Below are positions 16,486-26,118 of a DNA stretch of 64,000 nucleotides, one piece after another. The position numbers and the translations under genes were made by a program. Numbering within the stretch: the first letter of the stretch is position 1; each line of letters starts with the position of its first letter. The notes below the pieces were generated by a model. It saw only the letters and a program-made list of their open reading frames with translations. It was not told where the DNA came from and made no database searches. The stretch is from Streptomyces sp. YIM 121038 (GTDB lineage: Bacteria > Actinomycetota > Actinomycetes > Streptomycetales > Streptomycetaceae). The stretch covers positions 9,546,001 through 9,610,000 of the forward strand of contig NZ_CP030771.1 in assembly GCF_006088715.1 (NCBI RefSeq). Reading direction: 5' to 3'.

Positions 16486-17217
16486 ATGGGCCACGGCTGG
16501 GAAGGCGTCGTCCTCAAGCTGTTCCGAGGCAAGGACTTCCGGTTCACCGTGACCGGTGCCGAGGACGTGACGGAGCACTACCGTCGCCTCCACGTCACCG
16601 ACGGCGGCATGCTCGCGCAGACCGGTGTGCACCCGACGATGTGGGTGCGGCTGTGGTTCGACAACGCGGGCAAACCCCATCAGCGCGCCTACACCCTCGT
16701 CGACCCCGATCCCGAGGCGGGCACGTTCAGCCTGGAGTTCGCGCTGCACGACGGCTGTGCGAGCGAGTGGGCGCGCAAGGCCGGGCCCGGCGACACCATC
16801 GAGGCGACCGTGCAGGGCACCGGCTTCGACCTGCCGCAGCCCGAGCCGTCGCGGCTGCTCGTCATCGGTGACGCGGCGTCGCTGCCCGCGGTGAACTCCC
16901 TCCTCGACGCGATGCCGGGCATCCCCGCGACGATCTGGTTCGAGACGCAGCACGCCTCGGACCGCGAACTGCCCCTGGGGGTCGACCCGGCACTCCACGA
17001 CGTGCACTGGATCGAACGGCAGCCCTCGGGCGCCGAGCTGGTGCGGCAGGCCGAGGCGGGTCTCGCCGCGGCCGTCGAGGGCACCGCCGACGCCTATGTG
17101 TGGATCACCTGCGACACGACGACCACCCGCACGCTCGCCGCGTACGTACGCAAGGAACTGGCGCTGCCCAAGAACCGCGTGCACGCGCTCGGTTACTGGC
17201 GGCCGGGACGCGGCTGA
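16486..17217 (+). CDS. siderophore-interacting protein (FAD/NAD(P)H ferric-siderophore reductase)
   Basis: A 243-residue protein of the SIP family. The FAD-binding barrel has the motif RAYTLVDPDPEAGTFSLEFA (about residues 66-85, with the RxYT-type FAD contact). The C-terminal SIP domain has RLLVIGDAASLPAVNSLLDA and ends in RKELALPKNRVHALGYWRPG. SIPs reduce ferric siderophores in the cytosol to release iron. AGGAG lies 6 nt before the ATG and a DmdR-type iron box lies upstream, agreeing with iron control. No siderophore synthesis or uptake genes are adjacent, so it serves systems encoded elsewhere. Confidence 0.92.
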   Translation: MGHGWEGVVLKLFRGKDFRFTVTGAEDVTEHYRRLHVTDGGMLAQTGVHPTMWVRLWFDNAGKPHQRAYTLVDPDPEAGTFSLEFALHDGCASEWARKAGPGDTIEATVQGTGFDLPQPEPSRLLVIGDAASLPAVNSLLDAMPGIPATIWFETQHASDRELPLGVDPALHDVHWIERQPSGAELVRQAEAGLAAAVEGTADAYVWITCDTTTTRTLAAYVRKELALPKNRVHALGYWRPGRG

Positions 17218-17247
17218 CGGCCGGGCGGTCCGGCGCCGCGCGGCCGC

Positions 17248-18246
17248 TCAGGGGCGCTCGGCCAGCTCCACGGCGACCCGCCGCCCGGAGTCCAGCGCCC
17301 GTACGCCCGCGTCGGCGACGGCCGCCGCCACGTACCCGTCCCAGGCGCCCGGGCCCGTCAGCCGCCCTGCGGCCGCCGCCCGCACCCAGGCCCTGACCTC
17401 GCGGTCGTAGGCGTCGGCGAAACGCACCAGATAGTCCTGCGCGATGTCCTGGCGCGCGCCGCCCCGGGACCGTACGACCATCGCGGACTCGTCGCCGACG
17501 CGGGCGGTGCCGTGCTCGCACACCGCCTCGCACGTCACCTCGTAGCCGAAGCCGCAGTTGACGAAGACCTCCACGTCGACCAGGGCGGCGCCGTCCGTCT
17601 CGAAGAGCACCAACTGGGGGTCGAGCAGCCCGGCGGGCGCCCCCGACGACGGCCGGGGCCAGGCCACGGTCACCGCCGTGATCTCCTGGCCGAGCAGCCA
17701 GCGCACCGCGTCGATCTCGTGCGACACCGAACTGCCGATGAGCATCGCGGACGTGAAGTGCGGGGGAGAGGACACATTGCGGTGGCGGCAGTGCAGCATC
17801 AGCGGCCTGCCCAGGTCACCGGCGTCCAACAGCGCCTTGAGCCGCCGGTACGCGGCGTCGTAGCGGCGCATGAACCCCACCTGGATCAGGGCGCGCCCGG
17901 CCCGTGCCTCCGCCTCGACGATCCGCAGCGCCGCCCGGGGGTCCGGCGCGAGGGGCTTCTCGCACAGCACCGGCAGGCCCCGCGCGACGGCGGCGAGCAG
18001 CGCCTCCTCGTGCGCGGCGTCCGGGGACGCCACCACCACGGCCCGCACGTCCGGCCGGTGGAGGGCGTCGAGGGCATCGGCGTGCACGCCCGCACCCGCG
18101 ATCCCGGCCGCGGCCTGCCCGGCCCGCTCCGTGTCCGGGTCCGCGACCGCCACCACGCGCGCCCCGGCCGTCCGCGCCAGACGGCGCACGTGATCGGCGC
18201 CCATGTGGCCCGCGCCCAGGACGGCCACCCCCAGCGGTTCGCTCAC
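17248..18246 (-). CDS. Gfo/Idh/MocA family oxidoreductase (inositol dehydrogenase-like)
   Basis: A 332-residue protein. An N-terminal Rossmann fold ([20 protein letters not shown]) contains the family motif [10 protein letters not shown] around residue 95, and the C-terminal alpha/beta domain contains [20 protein letters not shown] and the [14 protein letters not shown] segment with the active-site Asp/His. Such enzymes oxidise a hydroxyl of inositol or a sugar using NAD(P). The GTG start overlaps the stop of the carboxypeptidase gene by 4 nt, so the two form an operon, although no functional link is obvious. Confidence 0.88.
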   Translation of the reverse strand: MSEPLGVAVLGAGHMGADHVRRLARTAGARVVAVADPDTERAGQAAAGIAGAGVHADALDALHRPDVRAVVVASPDAAHEEALLAAVARGLPVLCEKPLAPDPRAALRIVEAEARAGRALIQVGFMRRYDAAYRRLKALLDAGDLGRPLMLHCRHRNVSSPPHFTSAMLIGSSVSHEIDAVRWLLGQEITAVTVAWPRPSSGAPAGLLDPQLVLFETDGAALVDVEVFVNCGFGYEVTCEAVCEHGTARVGDESAMVVRSRGGARQDIAQDYLVRFADAYDREVRAWVRAAAAGRLTGPGAWDGYVAAAVADAGVRALDSGRRVAVELAERP

Positions 18247-19457
18247 TCCACGAACTCCCCTTCCGCGCCCGGCCGTCGGGCCACCGTAGCCGCACGCCGC
18301 CGCACGATCACCACGCATCCGGCGACGAGCACCGCCGCACCCGCCCCGACCAGGACGAGAGCGGGCCAGGCGGAGTCGTCGTCGGCGTCCGCGTCCGGCT
18401 CCGGCGCGAACGCGGGCGCCGCCGCGGCGGCGTGCCGGGCCCGGTCCGGCGCGGTACGGGGCTTCGCGGGCAGCAGCGAGCCGACCGGCCGCACCCGGCC
18501 CGCCGCCGCGAAGCCCCAGTCGAGCAGCCGCCTGGCCTCCTCGTACACGGCGTAGCCGCCGTTCTGAGGGTTCATCACCGTCACCACGAGCGTGCGCGCG
18601 CCCCGGTGGGCGGCGGCGATGAGGGTGTTCCCGGCCCGGCTGGTGTAGCCGTTCTTGACGCCGATCAGACCGGGGTAGCGGGCGACGCCGTCCGCCCCGG
18701 TGAGCAGCCGGTTGGTGTTCTGGATGGGGTAGGACCAGCCGCCCGCGGGGAAGGAGGCGACCGTCGTCGAGCAGTAGCGGGCGAACTGCGGGTCCGCGAG
18801 GCCCGCCCTGCCGAACACCGCCAGGTCGTACGCCGAGGAGACCTGGCCCAGGGCGTCGTAGCCGTCCGGTGAGACCACCTGGGTGTCGCGGGCGCCGAGC
18901 GCCCGGGCCTTGGCCCGCATCTGCCGGACCGTGCGGTCCATGCCGCCGTTCATCGCGGCGAGCACGTGCACGGCGTCGTTGCCGGAGCTGAGGAACACAC
19001 CGCGCCACAGGTCGGCCACGCGGTAGCTGCGGCCCGCCGAGACGCCCACCAGGCTGCTGCCGCCGCCGACGCGGGCGAGTTCGGCCTCGGTGACCGTGTG
19101 CCGCGTGTCCGGGTGCAGCCGGGGCAGGGCCGCGAGGGCGAACAGCGACTTCAGCGTGGAGGCGGGCGGCAGACGGCGGTGCGCGTCGCGGGCGGCGAGC
19201 ACCTCGCCGGTCCGCGCGTCGGCCACCACCCAGGACAGCGCCGAGACCCCGGCGGGCAGCGGCGGCGCCGCCGACCCCGGCCGCACCTGCGTGCCGGGCC
19301 GGTCCAGGAGCGAGGAGGTGTACGCGGGCTGCCGCACGGGCGGCGTGGGCTCGGCACACGCGGCGGTGCCGGTGAGGCAGACCAACGCCCCGGTGGTGAG
19401 GGCCGACGTGCGAAGGAGCGAGCGGCGCAGGGCGGCCGGCAGAAATCTGATGGTCAT
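18243..19457 (-). CDS. D-alanyl-D-alanine carboxypeptidase (penicillin-binding protein, S11)
   Basis: A 404-residue exported enzyme. A signal peptide (to about residue 35) precedes the serine peptidase domain with SxxK at S100-TLK, SxN at S158-GN and the third box as K268-NG in place of KTG ([16 protein letters not shown]). A C-terminal helix ([20 protein letters not shown]) and an Arg-rich tail anchor it to the outer face of the membrane. It trims the terminal D-Ala from peptidoglycan pentapeptides. The first gene of a two-gene operon, it is coupled to the oxidoreductase by a GTGA overlap. Confidence 0.92.
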   Translation of the reverse strand: MTIRFLPAALRRSLLRTSALTTGALVCLTGTAACAEPTPPVRQPAYTSSLLDRPGTQVRPGSAAPPLPAGVSALSWVVADARTGEVLAARDAHRRLPPASTLKSLFALAALPRLHPDTRHTVTEAELARVGGGSSLVGVSAGRSYRVADLWRGVFLSSGNDAVHVLAAMNGGMDRTVRQMRAKARALGARDTQVVSPDGYDALGQVSSAYDLAVFGRAGLADPQFARYCSTTVASFPAGGWSYPIQNTNRLLTGADGVARYPGLIGVKNGYTSRAGNTLIAAAHRGARTLVVTVMNPQNGGYAVYEEARRLLDWGFAAAGRVRPVGSLLPAKPRTAPDRARHAAAAAPAFAPEPDADADDDSAWPALVLVGAGAAVLVAGCVVIVRRRAATVARRPGAEGEFVE

Positions 19458-19631
19458 TCAGCCACCGTAGGAGCGGGCTCCGGACCGCGCAGATCGGCTT
19501 GGCCCGGCCGGGGGCATCGGGCCGCCGTACTCCGCCAGTCGGGCGGCGCACACGGCCCGCGCGCCCAGTGGCGGCGCGGCCGGAAGTCGACGACCGCGCG
19601 GGCGAAGGTGCGTGCGGGGCCGGGGAAGAAG

Positions 19632-20765
19632 TCAGGCCTCGACGCTGGAGATGAGGTGGTCGATCACGTCCACGGGGCTTCCGCGCCGCCGGTACGCGGC
19701 GCGCTGGCGGTCGGCGCCGCTGCCGTCGGCCTGGAGCCGGGACCAGGCGGCGTGCACCAGCGGGACGTCACCGTGGCATTCGAGGGCGGGCCGCACCCGG
19801 CTCAACAGGCGCACGGCCTGGGTGGCCGCGGGGGCGAGGCGCCGGGTGGTCAGGTCGATGCCCGCCCCGCCGAGCCCGTCGCGCGCGGCCCGCCAGCAGG
19901 CGGCGCGCAGCATCTCCGGCGGCGGCCGGAGCGGGGGCTCCCCGGCCTCGATGGCCCGCAGCGCGACGCAGGCCAGCGCCCTGACGACACCGGCCAGCAG
20001 GACCACGTCGTTCACGGTGGACACCGCGTCCGCGACCCGGACCTCCACCGTGGGCACGTGGTGCGAGGGCCGGATGTCCCAGTACAGGCCACCCCGGTCG
20101 AGGAGCGTGTCGGTGGCCACCAGGTCGTCCACGAGGTCCTCGAAGTGGCTCTGGGACTCGAAGTACGGCGGCGGCCCCGACACCGGCCAGCGCCCCCAGA
20201 CCAGGGTGCGCCAGCTGGCGTAGCCGGTGTCCTCCCCGTACCAGTAAGGGGAGTTGGCCGCCAGCGCCACGAGCGCGGGAAGCCACGGCCGCAGATGGTT
20301 GCTCACGCGCAACGCGGTGGGCAGATCCGGAATCCCGACGTGGACGTGGCAGGCGCAGGTGCTCTGCTCGTAGTCCAGGGCACGGAAGCGCGCGAGACTC
20401 TTCACATAGCGCGGCGTGCTGGTGAACGCCGGTGGCACGGGATGCCCGAGGACCGGGGTGCCGCTGGAGATCAGCCGCAGCCCCTGCCGGGCCGCGGCCC
20501 GTGCGATGCCGCCGCGCGTGGACCGGATCTGGTCGGCCAGGCCGGCCAGCTCGGTGTGCGGGTCGGTCCGTCCCTCGACCTGATAGCGCGTGATCTCCGT
20601 GGTGACCCGGTCCTTGAGCTCCCCGACGGCGTCGGCCACGACCTTGTCGGCGCTGGGGCTCAGCTCCCGGGTGACCGGATCGACCAGCAGGTACTCCTCC
20701 TCGACCCCCACCGTGACGGTCGCCGCCGACCCTGCCGTGTCCCCGGGGTTTCCCATAGAAGCCAT
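19632..20765 (-). CDS. carboxylate-amine ligase (glutamate-cysteine ligase type 2, YbdK family)
   Basis: A 377-residue ATP-grasp-like GCS2 family enzyme. It begins with [20 protein letters not shown], the Mg-ATP site of this family, and has the metal-binding [30 protein letters not shown] and the late [10 protein letters not shown]. Relatives join cysteine and glutamate weakly; in actinomycetes, which use mycothiol, the real substrates are unknown. The ATG at 20765 was chosen; a GTG two codons upstream is possible, and neither has a strong ribosome site. It sits 44 nt downstream of the MFS gene on the same strand and may be co-transcribed. Confidence 0.88.
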   Translation of the reverse strand: MASMGNPGDTAGSAATVTVGVEEEYLLVDPVTRELSPSADKVVADAVGELKDRVTTEITRYQVEGRTDPHTELAGLADQIRSTRGGIARAAARQGLRLISSGTPVLGHPVPPAFTSTPRYVKSLARFRALDYEQSTCACHVHVGIPDLPTALRVSNHLRPWLPALVALAANSPYWYGEDTGYASWRTLVWGRWPVSGPPPYFESQSHFEDLVDDLVATDTLLDRGGLYWDIRPSHHVPTVEVRVADAVSTVNDVVLLAGVVRALACVALRAIEAGEPPLRPPPEMLRAACWRAARDGLGGAGIDLTTRRLAPAATQAVRLLSRVRPALECHGDVPLVHAAWSRLQADGSGADRQRAAYRRRGSPVDVIDHLISSVEA

Positions 20766-20809
20766 GGTGACACCCGGAGGAAAGCCTGGATCTGACGGAA
20801 TACCGCCAA

Positions 20810-22021
20810 TTACGCCGTGCGGTGCGAGGGCCCGGACCGGTGCGTCGCCGGGGCGGGAGGCCGCGGCTGGGCGGGTTCGCGCAGGGGGCGCAGGAGCAGC
20901 CAGCCGATGGCGGGCAGCACGATCAGCGGCGCCAGGGCGGTGCGCAGGGACGTGGCGTCGGCGAGGGTGCCGATGAGCGGGCTGGCTACGCCGCCGACGC
21001 TGACGGTCAGGCCCAGCGTGACCCCGCTCGCCGTGCCGACGCGGCTCGGCAGATAGTCCTGGCCGAGGGTGACGTGCAGGGAGAAGGGCACGTACAGGCC
21101 CGCGGACGTGAGCGCCACGCACCCGTAGAGCAGCGGCCCGGGGACCAGGACGACCCCGGCGACGGCGAGCACGCTCACCGCGTACGACCACCGCACCACC
21201 GTGACGCGGCTGTAGCGGGTGGCGAGGCGGCCGCCGATCACCGTGCCGACGGCTCCGCCGATGTAGAGCACGAACAGACCGGCCGTACCGGCGACTTCGC
21301 CGCCGCCGACGCGCTCGCGCACGTACAGCGCGATGAACGCGCTCAGCCCGACGAACACGATCGAGCGGCACACGATCGCGCCGGAGAGGCGGAGGAACGA
21401 GGCCCAGTCGTCGGCGCCGGTGCCCTTGGCCGCGCGGGCGGCCGCCGCCGTGGCCGCGAGGGGCGCCCTGACCTCGCGCAGCGCCGCCGCGCACAGGGCC
21501 GCACCGGCGAGCGCGGGGACGACCAGGAGCGGCGAGGCCCGCAGACCGCCGGTGGCGATGACGGCGGCGACGAGCAGCGGGGCCGTGGCGAAGCCGATGT
21601 TGCCGCCGAGGGAGAACCAGCCCATCGCCGTGTGGCTGCCGCGGCTGGCGACGCGCGCCACCCGCGCGGCCTCGGGGTGGTAGGCGGCGACACCGACGCC
21701 GGACACGGCGACCACCACCAGCGTCAGGGCGTACGAGTCGAAGACGCCGCTGAGCGCGACCCCGGCGCCGCCGACCACCGTGCTCACCGGCAGCAGCCAC
21801 GGCATCGCCCACCGGTCGGTGAGCGCCCCGAACAGCGGCTGCACCACCGACGACAGGAGCGACGCGGCCAGGACGATGCCGGAGGCGGCGGCGTAGGTGT
21901 ACGCCCGCTCGGACACGAAGTACGGGACCAGGGCGGCCACGGCTCCCTGGTAGACGTCCACACAGGTGTGGCCGAGGGACATCAGGGTCAGGGGCCTGTT
22001 GCGAGGTGAGGGCTTGGACAC
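20810..22021 (-). CDS. MFS transporter, fosmidomycin-resistance (Fsr) type
   Basis: A 403-residue, 12-helix transporter. The first helix region MSLGHTCVDVYQGAVAALVP and the segment PLFGALTDRW are typical of the Fsr group of drug exporters. I use the GTG at 22021 (VSKPSPRNRP); the alternative is a TTG at 22072, which lies in the promoter between this gene and the divergent AraC gene. The AraC regulator across that short gap probably controls it. It exports a small molecule by proton antiport; the substrate is unknown. Confidence 0.87.
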   Translation of the reverse strand: MSKPSPRNRPLTLMSLGHTCVDVYQGAVAALVPYFVSERAYTYAAASGIVLAASLLSSVVQPLFGALTDRWAMPWLLPVSTVVGGAGVALSGVFDSYALTLVVVAVSGVGVAAYHPEAARVARVASRGSHTAMGWFSLGGNIGFATAPLLVAAVIATGGLRASPLLVVPALAGAALCAAALREVRAPLAATAAAARAAKGTGADDWASFLRLSGAIVCRSIVFVGLSAFIALYVRERVGGGEVAGTAGLFVLYIGGAVGTVIGGRLATRYSRVTVVRWSYAVSVLAVAGVVLVPGPLLYGCVALTSAGLYVPFSLHVTLGQDYLPSRVGTASGVTLGLTVSVGGVASPLIGTLADATSLRTALAPLIVLPAIGWLLLRPLREPAQPRPPAPATHRSGPSHRTA

Positions 22022-22125
22022 GGACCGATCGTCGCCCCGCCGCGCCCTGTCGGGCTTCCGATAAAATGCCAAAGTCTGCCGATTGTCCGCCAGCCTGGCG
22101 AACGCCGCACGGAGAGGCCCCTCGC

Positions 22126-22899
22126 ATGCCGGAAGGTGACGCCCCGCCGGAACAGGAGCCGGTCCGCCACACCCCCGTGGCCCCGACCCACGTCAGGGTC
22201 CTCGCCCCGGGCGACCGCATCGACGCGCACCGGCACGACGACCACCAGATCGCCTACGCGGGCTCCGGGGTCGTCGCCGTCACCACGGACGCCGGTACGT
22301 GGTACGCGCCCGGCACCCGTGCCATCTGGGTGCCCGCGGGCACCGTCCACTCCCACCGGGCCTACGGCCACCTGGAGATGTACTTCGTCGGACTGCCCGC
22401 CGACGACAATCCGCTGCACCTGGACGAGCCGACCGTCCTCGCCGTCAGCCCGCTGCTGCGGGAGCTGATCATCGAGTACGCCCGCGGGCCCAAGGACGGC
22501 AGCGCGGAGCGCCGCCGGCTGCGCGCGGTCCTGCGTGACCAGCTGCGCGCGTCCCCGCAGCAGCCGGTGCGGCTGCCCACGCCCGCCGACCCGCGCCTCG
22601 CGGCGGTCTGCGCGCTCGTCCACGGGGACCCCGCCGACCCCCGCACCCTCGCCGAGCTCGGGGCCGCGACCGGGGTCGGCGAGCGCACCCTCAGCCGCCT
22701 CTTCCGCGCCGAGCTCGGCATGACCTTTCCGCAGTGGCGCACCCAGTCGCGGCTGTACCACGCGCTGCGGATGCTCGGCGACGACCTGACCGTGACCGCC
22801 GTCGCGCACCGCTGCGGCTGGTCCTCGACGAGCGCGTTCATCGACGTCTTCCGGCGGTCGTTCGGCTGTACGCCGGGCACCCACCAGCGGCGCGCCTGA
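22126..22899 (+). CDS. AraC family transcriptional regulator with cupin sensor
   Basis: A 257-residue protein. The N-terminal cupin (DRIDAHRHDDHQIAYAGSGV, then GTRAIWVPAGTVHSHRAYGH) binds an effector, and the C-terminal double helix-turn-helix has LAELGAATGVGERTLSRLFR and VTAVAHRCGWSSTSAFIDVF. The ATG at 22126 has GGAGAGG upstream and follows the divergent MFS start by about 100 bp, so it most likely regulates that exporter. The layout matches the NimR/YdeO-like one-component regulators often paired with efflux pumps. Confidence 0.9.
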   Translation: MPEGDAPPEQEPVRHTPVAPTHVRVLAPGDRIDAHRHDDHQIAYAGSGVVAVTTDAGTWYAPGTRAIWVPAGTVHSHRAYGHLEMYFVGLPADDNPLHLDEPTVLAVSPLLRELIIEYARGPKDGSAERRRLRAVLRDQLRASPQQPVRLPTPADPRLAAVCALVHGDPADPRTLAELGAATGVGERTLSRLFRAELGMTFPQWRTQSRLYHALRMLGDDLTVTAVAHRCGWSSTSAFIDVFRRSFGCTPGTHQRRA

Positions 22900-23013
22900 G
22901 CCGCGCGCGGGCTCGCCGCGCCGTACGCCCCGCTTGTGGGGGATCGCGACACACCGAGCGGATCGTCAAACCTGGGGGTACCGCGGCCCGCGTGCCACCG
23001 TTCCGTTGGCCGC

Positions 23014-23033
23014 GGCCCGCGGACTCGCGGGCC
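23014..23033. terminator. hairpin upstream of the I36 inhibitor gene
   Basis: GGCCCGCG (23014-23021) and CGCGGGCC (23026-23033) flank a GACT loop. It may end the AraC transcript or form a 5' leader hairpin, since it lies just before the ribosome site of the next gene. Confidence 0.4.
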
Positions 23034-23052
23034 CTCAGAACGAAGGATCGGC

Positions 23053-23478
23053 ATGCGCAAGGTGAAGACGATGAGGACGAGGCTCTCCGCGCTGTTCGTC
23101 GCGGTGGCCGCCACGGCTGTCACGGCGGGCCCGGTCTCCACGGCCCACGCGGCCGACGGGTACGACCGGTGCCCCGCCGGCTTCTACTGCATGTTCTCGG
23201 GTCTCGACGGGACCGGCGAGATGATCAAGCTCAGCGGGAACACCCCGGACCTGGCGCCGCTCGGCATGGACGACCACGCCAAGTCGGACTGGAACCGGAC
23301 GCCGTCGACCATCTACCTCTGGTCGGAGGCGGGCTACTCCGGCTGCACGGCCGTGACCTCCTCGGGCCCGACCGGCAAGGGCAACTTCTTCCCCGCCTAC
23401 CGTGACTTCTTCAGCTCGGTGCAGTTCGACGGCCCGGGCGGCCCGAGCTGCGGGACGCCGCCCGGCGAGGACGGCTAG
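23053..23478 (+). CDS. secreted peptidase inhibitor, family I36 (SMPI-like)
   Basis: A 141-residue exported protein. The signal peptide spans about residues 1-34 (LSALFVAVAATAVTAGPVST, cleaved after AHA). The mature domain has the crystallin-like I36 pattern: CPAGFYCMFSGLDGTGEM at its start, SDWNRTPSTIYLWSEAGYSG in the middle and four spaced Cys. SMPI of Streptomyces inhibits metalloproteases such as thermolysin. The window also encodes two secreted proteases, so a protective role is plausible. The ATG at 23053 has GAAGGA upstream. Confidence 0.85.
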   Translation: MRKVKTMRTRLSALFVAVAATAVTAGPVSTAHAADGYDRCPAGFYCMFSGLDGTGEMIKLSGNTPDLAPLGMDDHAKSDWNRTPSTIYLWSEAGYSGCTAVTSSGPTGKGNFFPAYRDFFSSVQFDGPGGPSCGTPPGEDG

Positions 23479-23538
23479 CCTCCCGGGGCGGGGCGCCCGG
23501 GCTCCGGGGGCGGAGGTCCGGGGCGCGACCGGCGGTTC

Positions 23539-23544
23539 TAGGAT
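23539..23544 (+). promoter_or_regulatory. -10 element of a leaderless promoter
   Basis: TAGGAT ends 6 nt before the ATG at 23551, so transcription should start at or next to the A of the start codon. This fixes the start of the XRE-cupin gene. Confidence 0.6.
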
Positions 23545-23550
23545 GCCGTC

Positions 23551-24144
23551 ATGGCTGATCCGGACCCCTCGACCCGTACGTCCTCCAGGGACCCGGAGCT
23601 CGGTTTTCCACCCCCCGGCGCGGTGCTGCACCGGCTGCGCACCCAGCGGGGCATGTCACTGCGTCAAGTGGCCGCGGAGTGCGGCCTGTCGGTGTCCTTC
23701 CTCGCCTCCCTGGAGCGCGGCGAGACCGACATCGCCCTGGAGCGGCTCGGGCGCCTGGCCAAGGTCTTCGGCCACGACGTCGGCTCGTTCCTCGGCTTCT
23801 CCCGGGGCCGCGCCACGCCCTCGCTGTATCCGAGGGAGGAACAGGAGACCCTGGACCGCGCCCCGGGAGTCGTCTACCGCGTGCTGCGCGCCCCCGAGCT
23901 CGGCTACCAGGTCGTCACGGGGGACTTCGCACCGCACAGCGGCCTGTTCGAGGACCTCCAGCACGAGGGCACCGACCTGGTGACGGTCACCCGCGGCACG
24001 CTCGTGGCCCGCTACGACGGCGTCGACCACGTCCTGCGCGCCGGGGACTGCATCCAGTGGGCCGCGGGCCGTCCGCACACCTTCCGGAACGACGGCGACG
24101 AGCCCGCGCAGATGGTCGTGGTGCTGTTCTCCAGCCTGTACTGA
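23551..24144 (+). CDS. XRE family regulator with C-terminal cupin domain
   Basis: A 197-residue protein. The helix-turn-helix lies at about residues 25-80 (RLRTQRGMSLRQVAAECGLS, then SFLASLERGETDIALERLGR), and a C-terminal cupin ends the protein (FAPHSGLFEDLQHEGTDLVT, then HVLRAGDCIQWAAGRPHTFR). This HipB/PuuR-type architecture usually senses a small metabolite and controls nearby or amino-acid catabolic genes. It is monocistronic, with a leaderless promoter and a strong terminator after it, so its target is not evident. Confidence 0.88.
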   Translation: MADPDPSTRTSSRDPELGFPPPGAVLHRLRTQRGMSLRQVAAECGLSVSFLASLERGETDIALERLGRLAKVFGHDVGSFLGFSRGRATPSLYPREEQETLDRAPGVVYRVLRAPELGYQVVTGDFAPHSGLFEDLQHEGTDLVTVTRGTLVARYDGVDHVLRAGDCIQWAAGRPHTFRNDGDEPAQMVVVLFSSLY

Positions 24145-24196
24145 CGCACGGGCCTGCACTGAACGCTCGGGCCGCGCCGTGCCGTGCCGCGAAAGC

Positions 24197-24230
24197 GGCG
24201 GGTCCGGGCCGCGGCGCGTCCGGACCCGCC
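24197..24230. terminator. bidirectional terminator between convergent genes
   Basis: GGCGGGTCCGG (24197-24207) and CCGGACCCGCC (24220-24230) are perfect 11-bp arms, between the ends of the XRE-cupin and serine protease genes. Confidence 0.7.
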
Positions 24231-24240
24231 TGGGACTCAC

Positions 24241-25140
24241 CTAGCGGCGTGCGGCCGCCGCGGGCTTGGGCAGGGTGCAGCCCGGCCGGTTCAGGTCGAT
24301 CTTGTTGCCGGCGCCGACGCAGGGGACGACGATGTAGGTCTGCTGGGCGTACCCGATGTTGGGGCGGACGGTGACGTTGCCGTTCTGGTCGACCTCACAG
24401 GGGTTGTTGTCGGTGCAGCGCTGGCCGCTCTCATTGATGGTGTTGTTGACGGCCACGACCTTGCCGGTCTGGTCGTCGATCACCGGTGAGCCGGAGGTGC
24501 CGCCGATGACCTGGCAGGGCTGGGTGTAGCGGAGCGAGTCCTTCCAGGTCCAGCGCCCCTCCTTGAGGCGGTAGGCGAAGCCGTCGACGTTGCACTTGTA
24601 CATCCGCTTCCAGTAGCCGGACGCGACGGTGATGGCACGACCGGCCTGCGGGTGCGCCGCGTCGATGTCGAGGGCTTTGATGCCGTAGCGGGTCTCTATG
24701 TCGCGGTAGGTGCTGGTGAGTTCGTACAGCGAGACGTCTGTGTCGGTCATCGTGCCGTATGCGATTTTGCTCGCACGTACGGTGCCCGCGTTGCCGCCGC
24801 TCGCATTGAGGAGCGTGAAGCTGCGGCTGGACGCGCGGTTGACGATGACCTGGCCGGGGCCGGGGAAGCCGGTCTCCAGGCAGTGGCCGTTGGACAGGAC
24901 GAGCGCGGGGTCGGTGGGCTGCGAGCTGGGCACGCGGACGACGGAGCCGGAGCAGTTGCTGAGTGCCACGGTGCCCGCGAAGGTCACGGCCTTGGTGTTG
25001 ACCTTGGTCTTGGCGGCGGGCTGCGTCCGTACCACCTGCTTGTCGGCCGTCGGCGCCTCGTTGCTGACGGCGGCCGCGGGCAGTGCCGTCGCGCCGAGGA
25101 GCAGCGCGGTGAAGACGGCACCGACGAGAGGCTTGTTCAT
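24241..25140 (-). CDS. secreted trypsin-like serine protease
   Basis: A 299-residue preproenzyme. The signal peptide (residues about 1-24) ends LPAAAVS and a propeptide follows. The chymotrypsin-fold triad is H86 in LSNGHCLETG, Asp in TMTDTDVSLYEL and Ser in QVIGGTSGSPVIDDQTGKVV. Extra Cys pairs (CSGS, CNVD, CTDNNPCEVD) suggest disulfides for extracellular stability. It belongs to the bacterial trypsin-like peptidases secreted by Streptomyces. The ATG directly follows a GGGG-rich ribosome site. It is monocistronic, with a shared terminator at its end. Confidence 0.88.
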   Translation of the reverse strand: MNKPLVGAVFTALLLGATALPAAAVSNEAPTADKQVVRTQPAAKTKVNTKAVTFAGTVALSNCSGSVVRVPSSQPTDPALVLSNGHCLETGFPGPGQVIVNRASSRSFTLLNASGGNAGTVRASKIAYGTMTDTDVSLYELTSTYRDIETRYGIKALDIDAAHPQAGRAITVASGYWKRMYKCNVDGFAYRLKEGRWTWKDSLRYTQPCQVIGGTSGSPVIDDQTGKVVAVNNTINESGQRCTDNNPCEVDQNGNVTVRPNIGYAQQTYIVVPCVGAGNKIDLNRPGCTLPKPAAAARR

Positions 25141-25362
25141 GTGGGGGTCCCCTCTGATGGCTGTGTGACCGAAGGTGCTTCGGTTTTGTCATGCGCATCC
25201 TTGAGGGATCCTGCCGCCAGGACAAGACCGCGTACGGTCAAGTGCAGGGAAGACGCCGTGGGTTGTGGGCCCATGGGCGCCCGGCCGGGCCCGCCCGCTT
25301 CCGAACCAGCTGATGCCGTAAAGGACTTCAGCGCTCCTGTAGTGAACGATATTATGCTCAGG

Positions 25363-25380
25363 CGTACGATTTAACGTACG
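25363..25380. promoter_or_regulatory. CGTACG inverted/direct repeat in an AT-rich promoter region
   Basis: Two CGTACG boxes (25363-25368, 25375-25380) flank ATTTAA, just downstream of an AT-rich stretch (GAACGATATTATGCTC). It lies 57 nt before the acetyltransferase start and 220 nt from the protease start; a plausible operator for either. Confidence 0.4.
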
Positions 25381-25436
25381 AGCTTCGCGTGGGAAGCACA
25401 CGTGAGGCCGAGGAGCGACGACTTCGGGAGGACAGT

Positions 25437-26069
25437 GTGGTTCCGGAACTTGTCAGGACCTGGGCGGTGGGCTGGACGGTGTCGCGGAGCACGCCGCCGC
25501 CGGTGGAGCGGCCCTGGGGGCTCTACCTCGACGTGGGCGTCGCCGGTCAGGTGGGGCGTCATGTGCTGTCGTACGCCACCGAACCCGTCGTGCGCGCGGC
25601 GGCGGCGTCCGTGAGCGTGCCGGACACCTGGCTCAAGGTGCCCGGGGAGGCGGAGGACGTCGAACCCTGGCTGCCCGAAGGCTGGGTGGTCGACAAGGAG
25701 GAGTCCGGCCACTTGATGTCTGTAGGCCTGCGGGCCACGGCCCCAGCCGTGCCGGACGGCTACCGCGTGTCGGTGCGGACGCGCGACGGTGTCACCTTCG
25801 TGTGCCTGCACGACCGGGCGGGCGCTCTCGCCGCCCGGGGGCAGATGGCCGTCCTCGGTGAGGCCGCCGTCGTGGACCGCGTCGTCACGGAGGAGGCGCA
25901 TCGCCGTCGGGGCCTGGGCAGTCACGTGATGCGCGTCCTCGCCGACGAGGCGCTCGCACGCGGCGCGGGCCTCGGCGTCCTGGGCGCGACCGACGACGGC
26001 CGCGCCCTGTACGAGGTGCTGGGCTGGAAGCTCAGCGCTCCGTTGGCGGCGTGCATCTACCGGCCGTGA
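25437..26069 (+). CDS. GNAT family N-acetyltransferase
   Basis: A 210-residue protein. The C-terminal GNAT domain has the acetyl-CoA motif RVVTEEAHRRRGLGSHVMRV and the beta-5/alpha-4 end LGVLGATDDGRALYEVLGWK. The N-terminal part (about 1-110) is a divergent half domain. GTG at 25437 is used because GGGAGG lies 5 nt before it; an upstream in-frame GTG at 25389 is possible. The substrate is unknown. The gene ends at a perfect 40-bp palindrome. Confidence 0.82.
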   Translation: MVPELVRTWAVGWTVSRSTPPPVERPWGLYLDVGVAGQVGRHVLSYATEPVVRAAAASVSVPDTWLKVPGEAEDVEPWLPEGWVVDKEESGHLMSVGLRATAPAVPDGYRVSVRTRDGVTFVCLHDRAGALAARGQMAVLGEAAVVDRVVTEEAHRRRGLGSHVMRVLADEALARGAGLGVLGATDDGRALYEVLGWKLSAPLAACIYRP

Positions 26070-26071
26070 TG

Positions 26072-26111
26072 CTCGTGAGGGCGCGCCCGGGCCCGGGCGC
26101 GCCCTCACGAG
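26072..26111. terminator. perfect 40-bp palindromic terminator
   Basis: Positions 26072-26091 are the exact reverse complement of 26092-26111, with no mismatch and no spacer. It lies between the converging acetyltransferase and AraC-GyrI genes and should stop both transcripts. Confidence 0.85.
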
Positions 26112-26118
26112 GGTCCGC

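Noticed and set aside
19632..22220. Single 862-codon minus-strand ORF spanning the carboxylate-amine ligase and MFS genes
   Set aside because: Its first half is an Arg/Pro-rich shadow of the MFS gene; the ligase starts near 20765.
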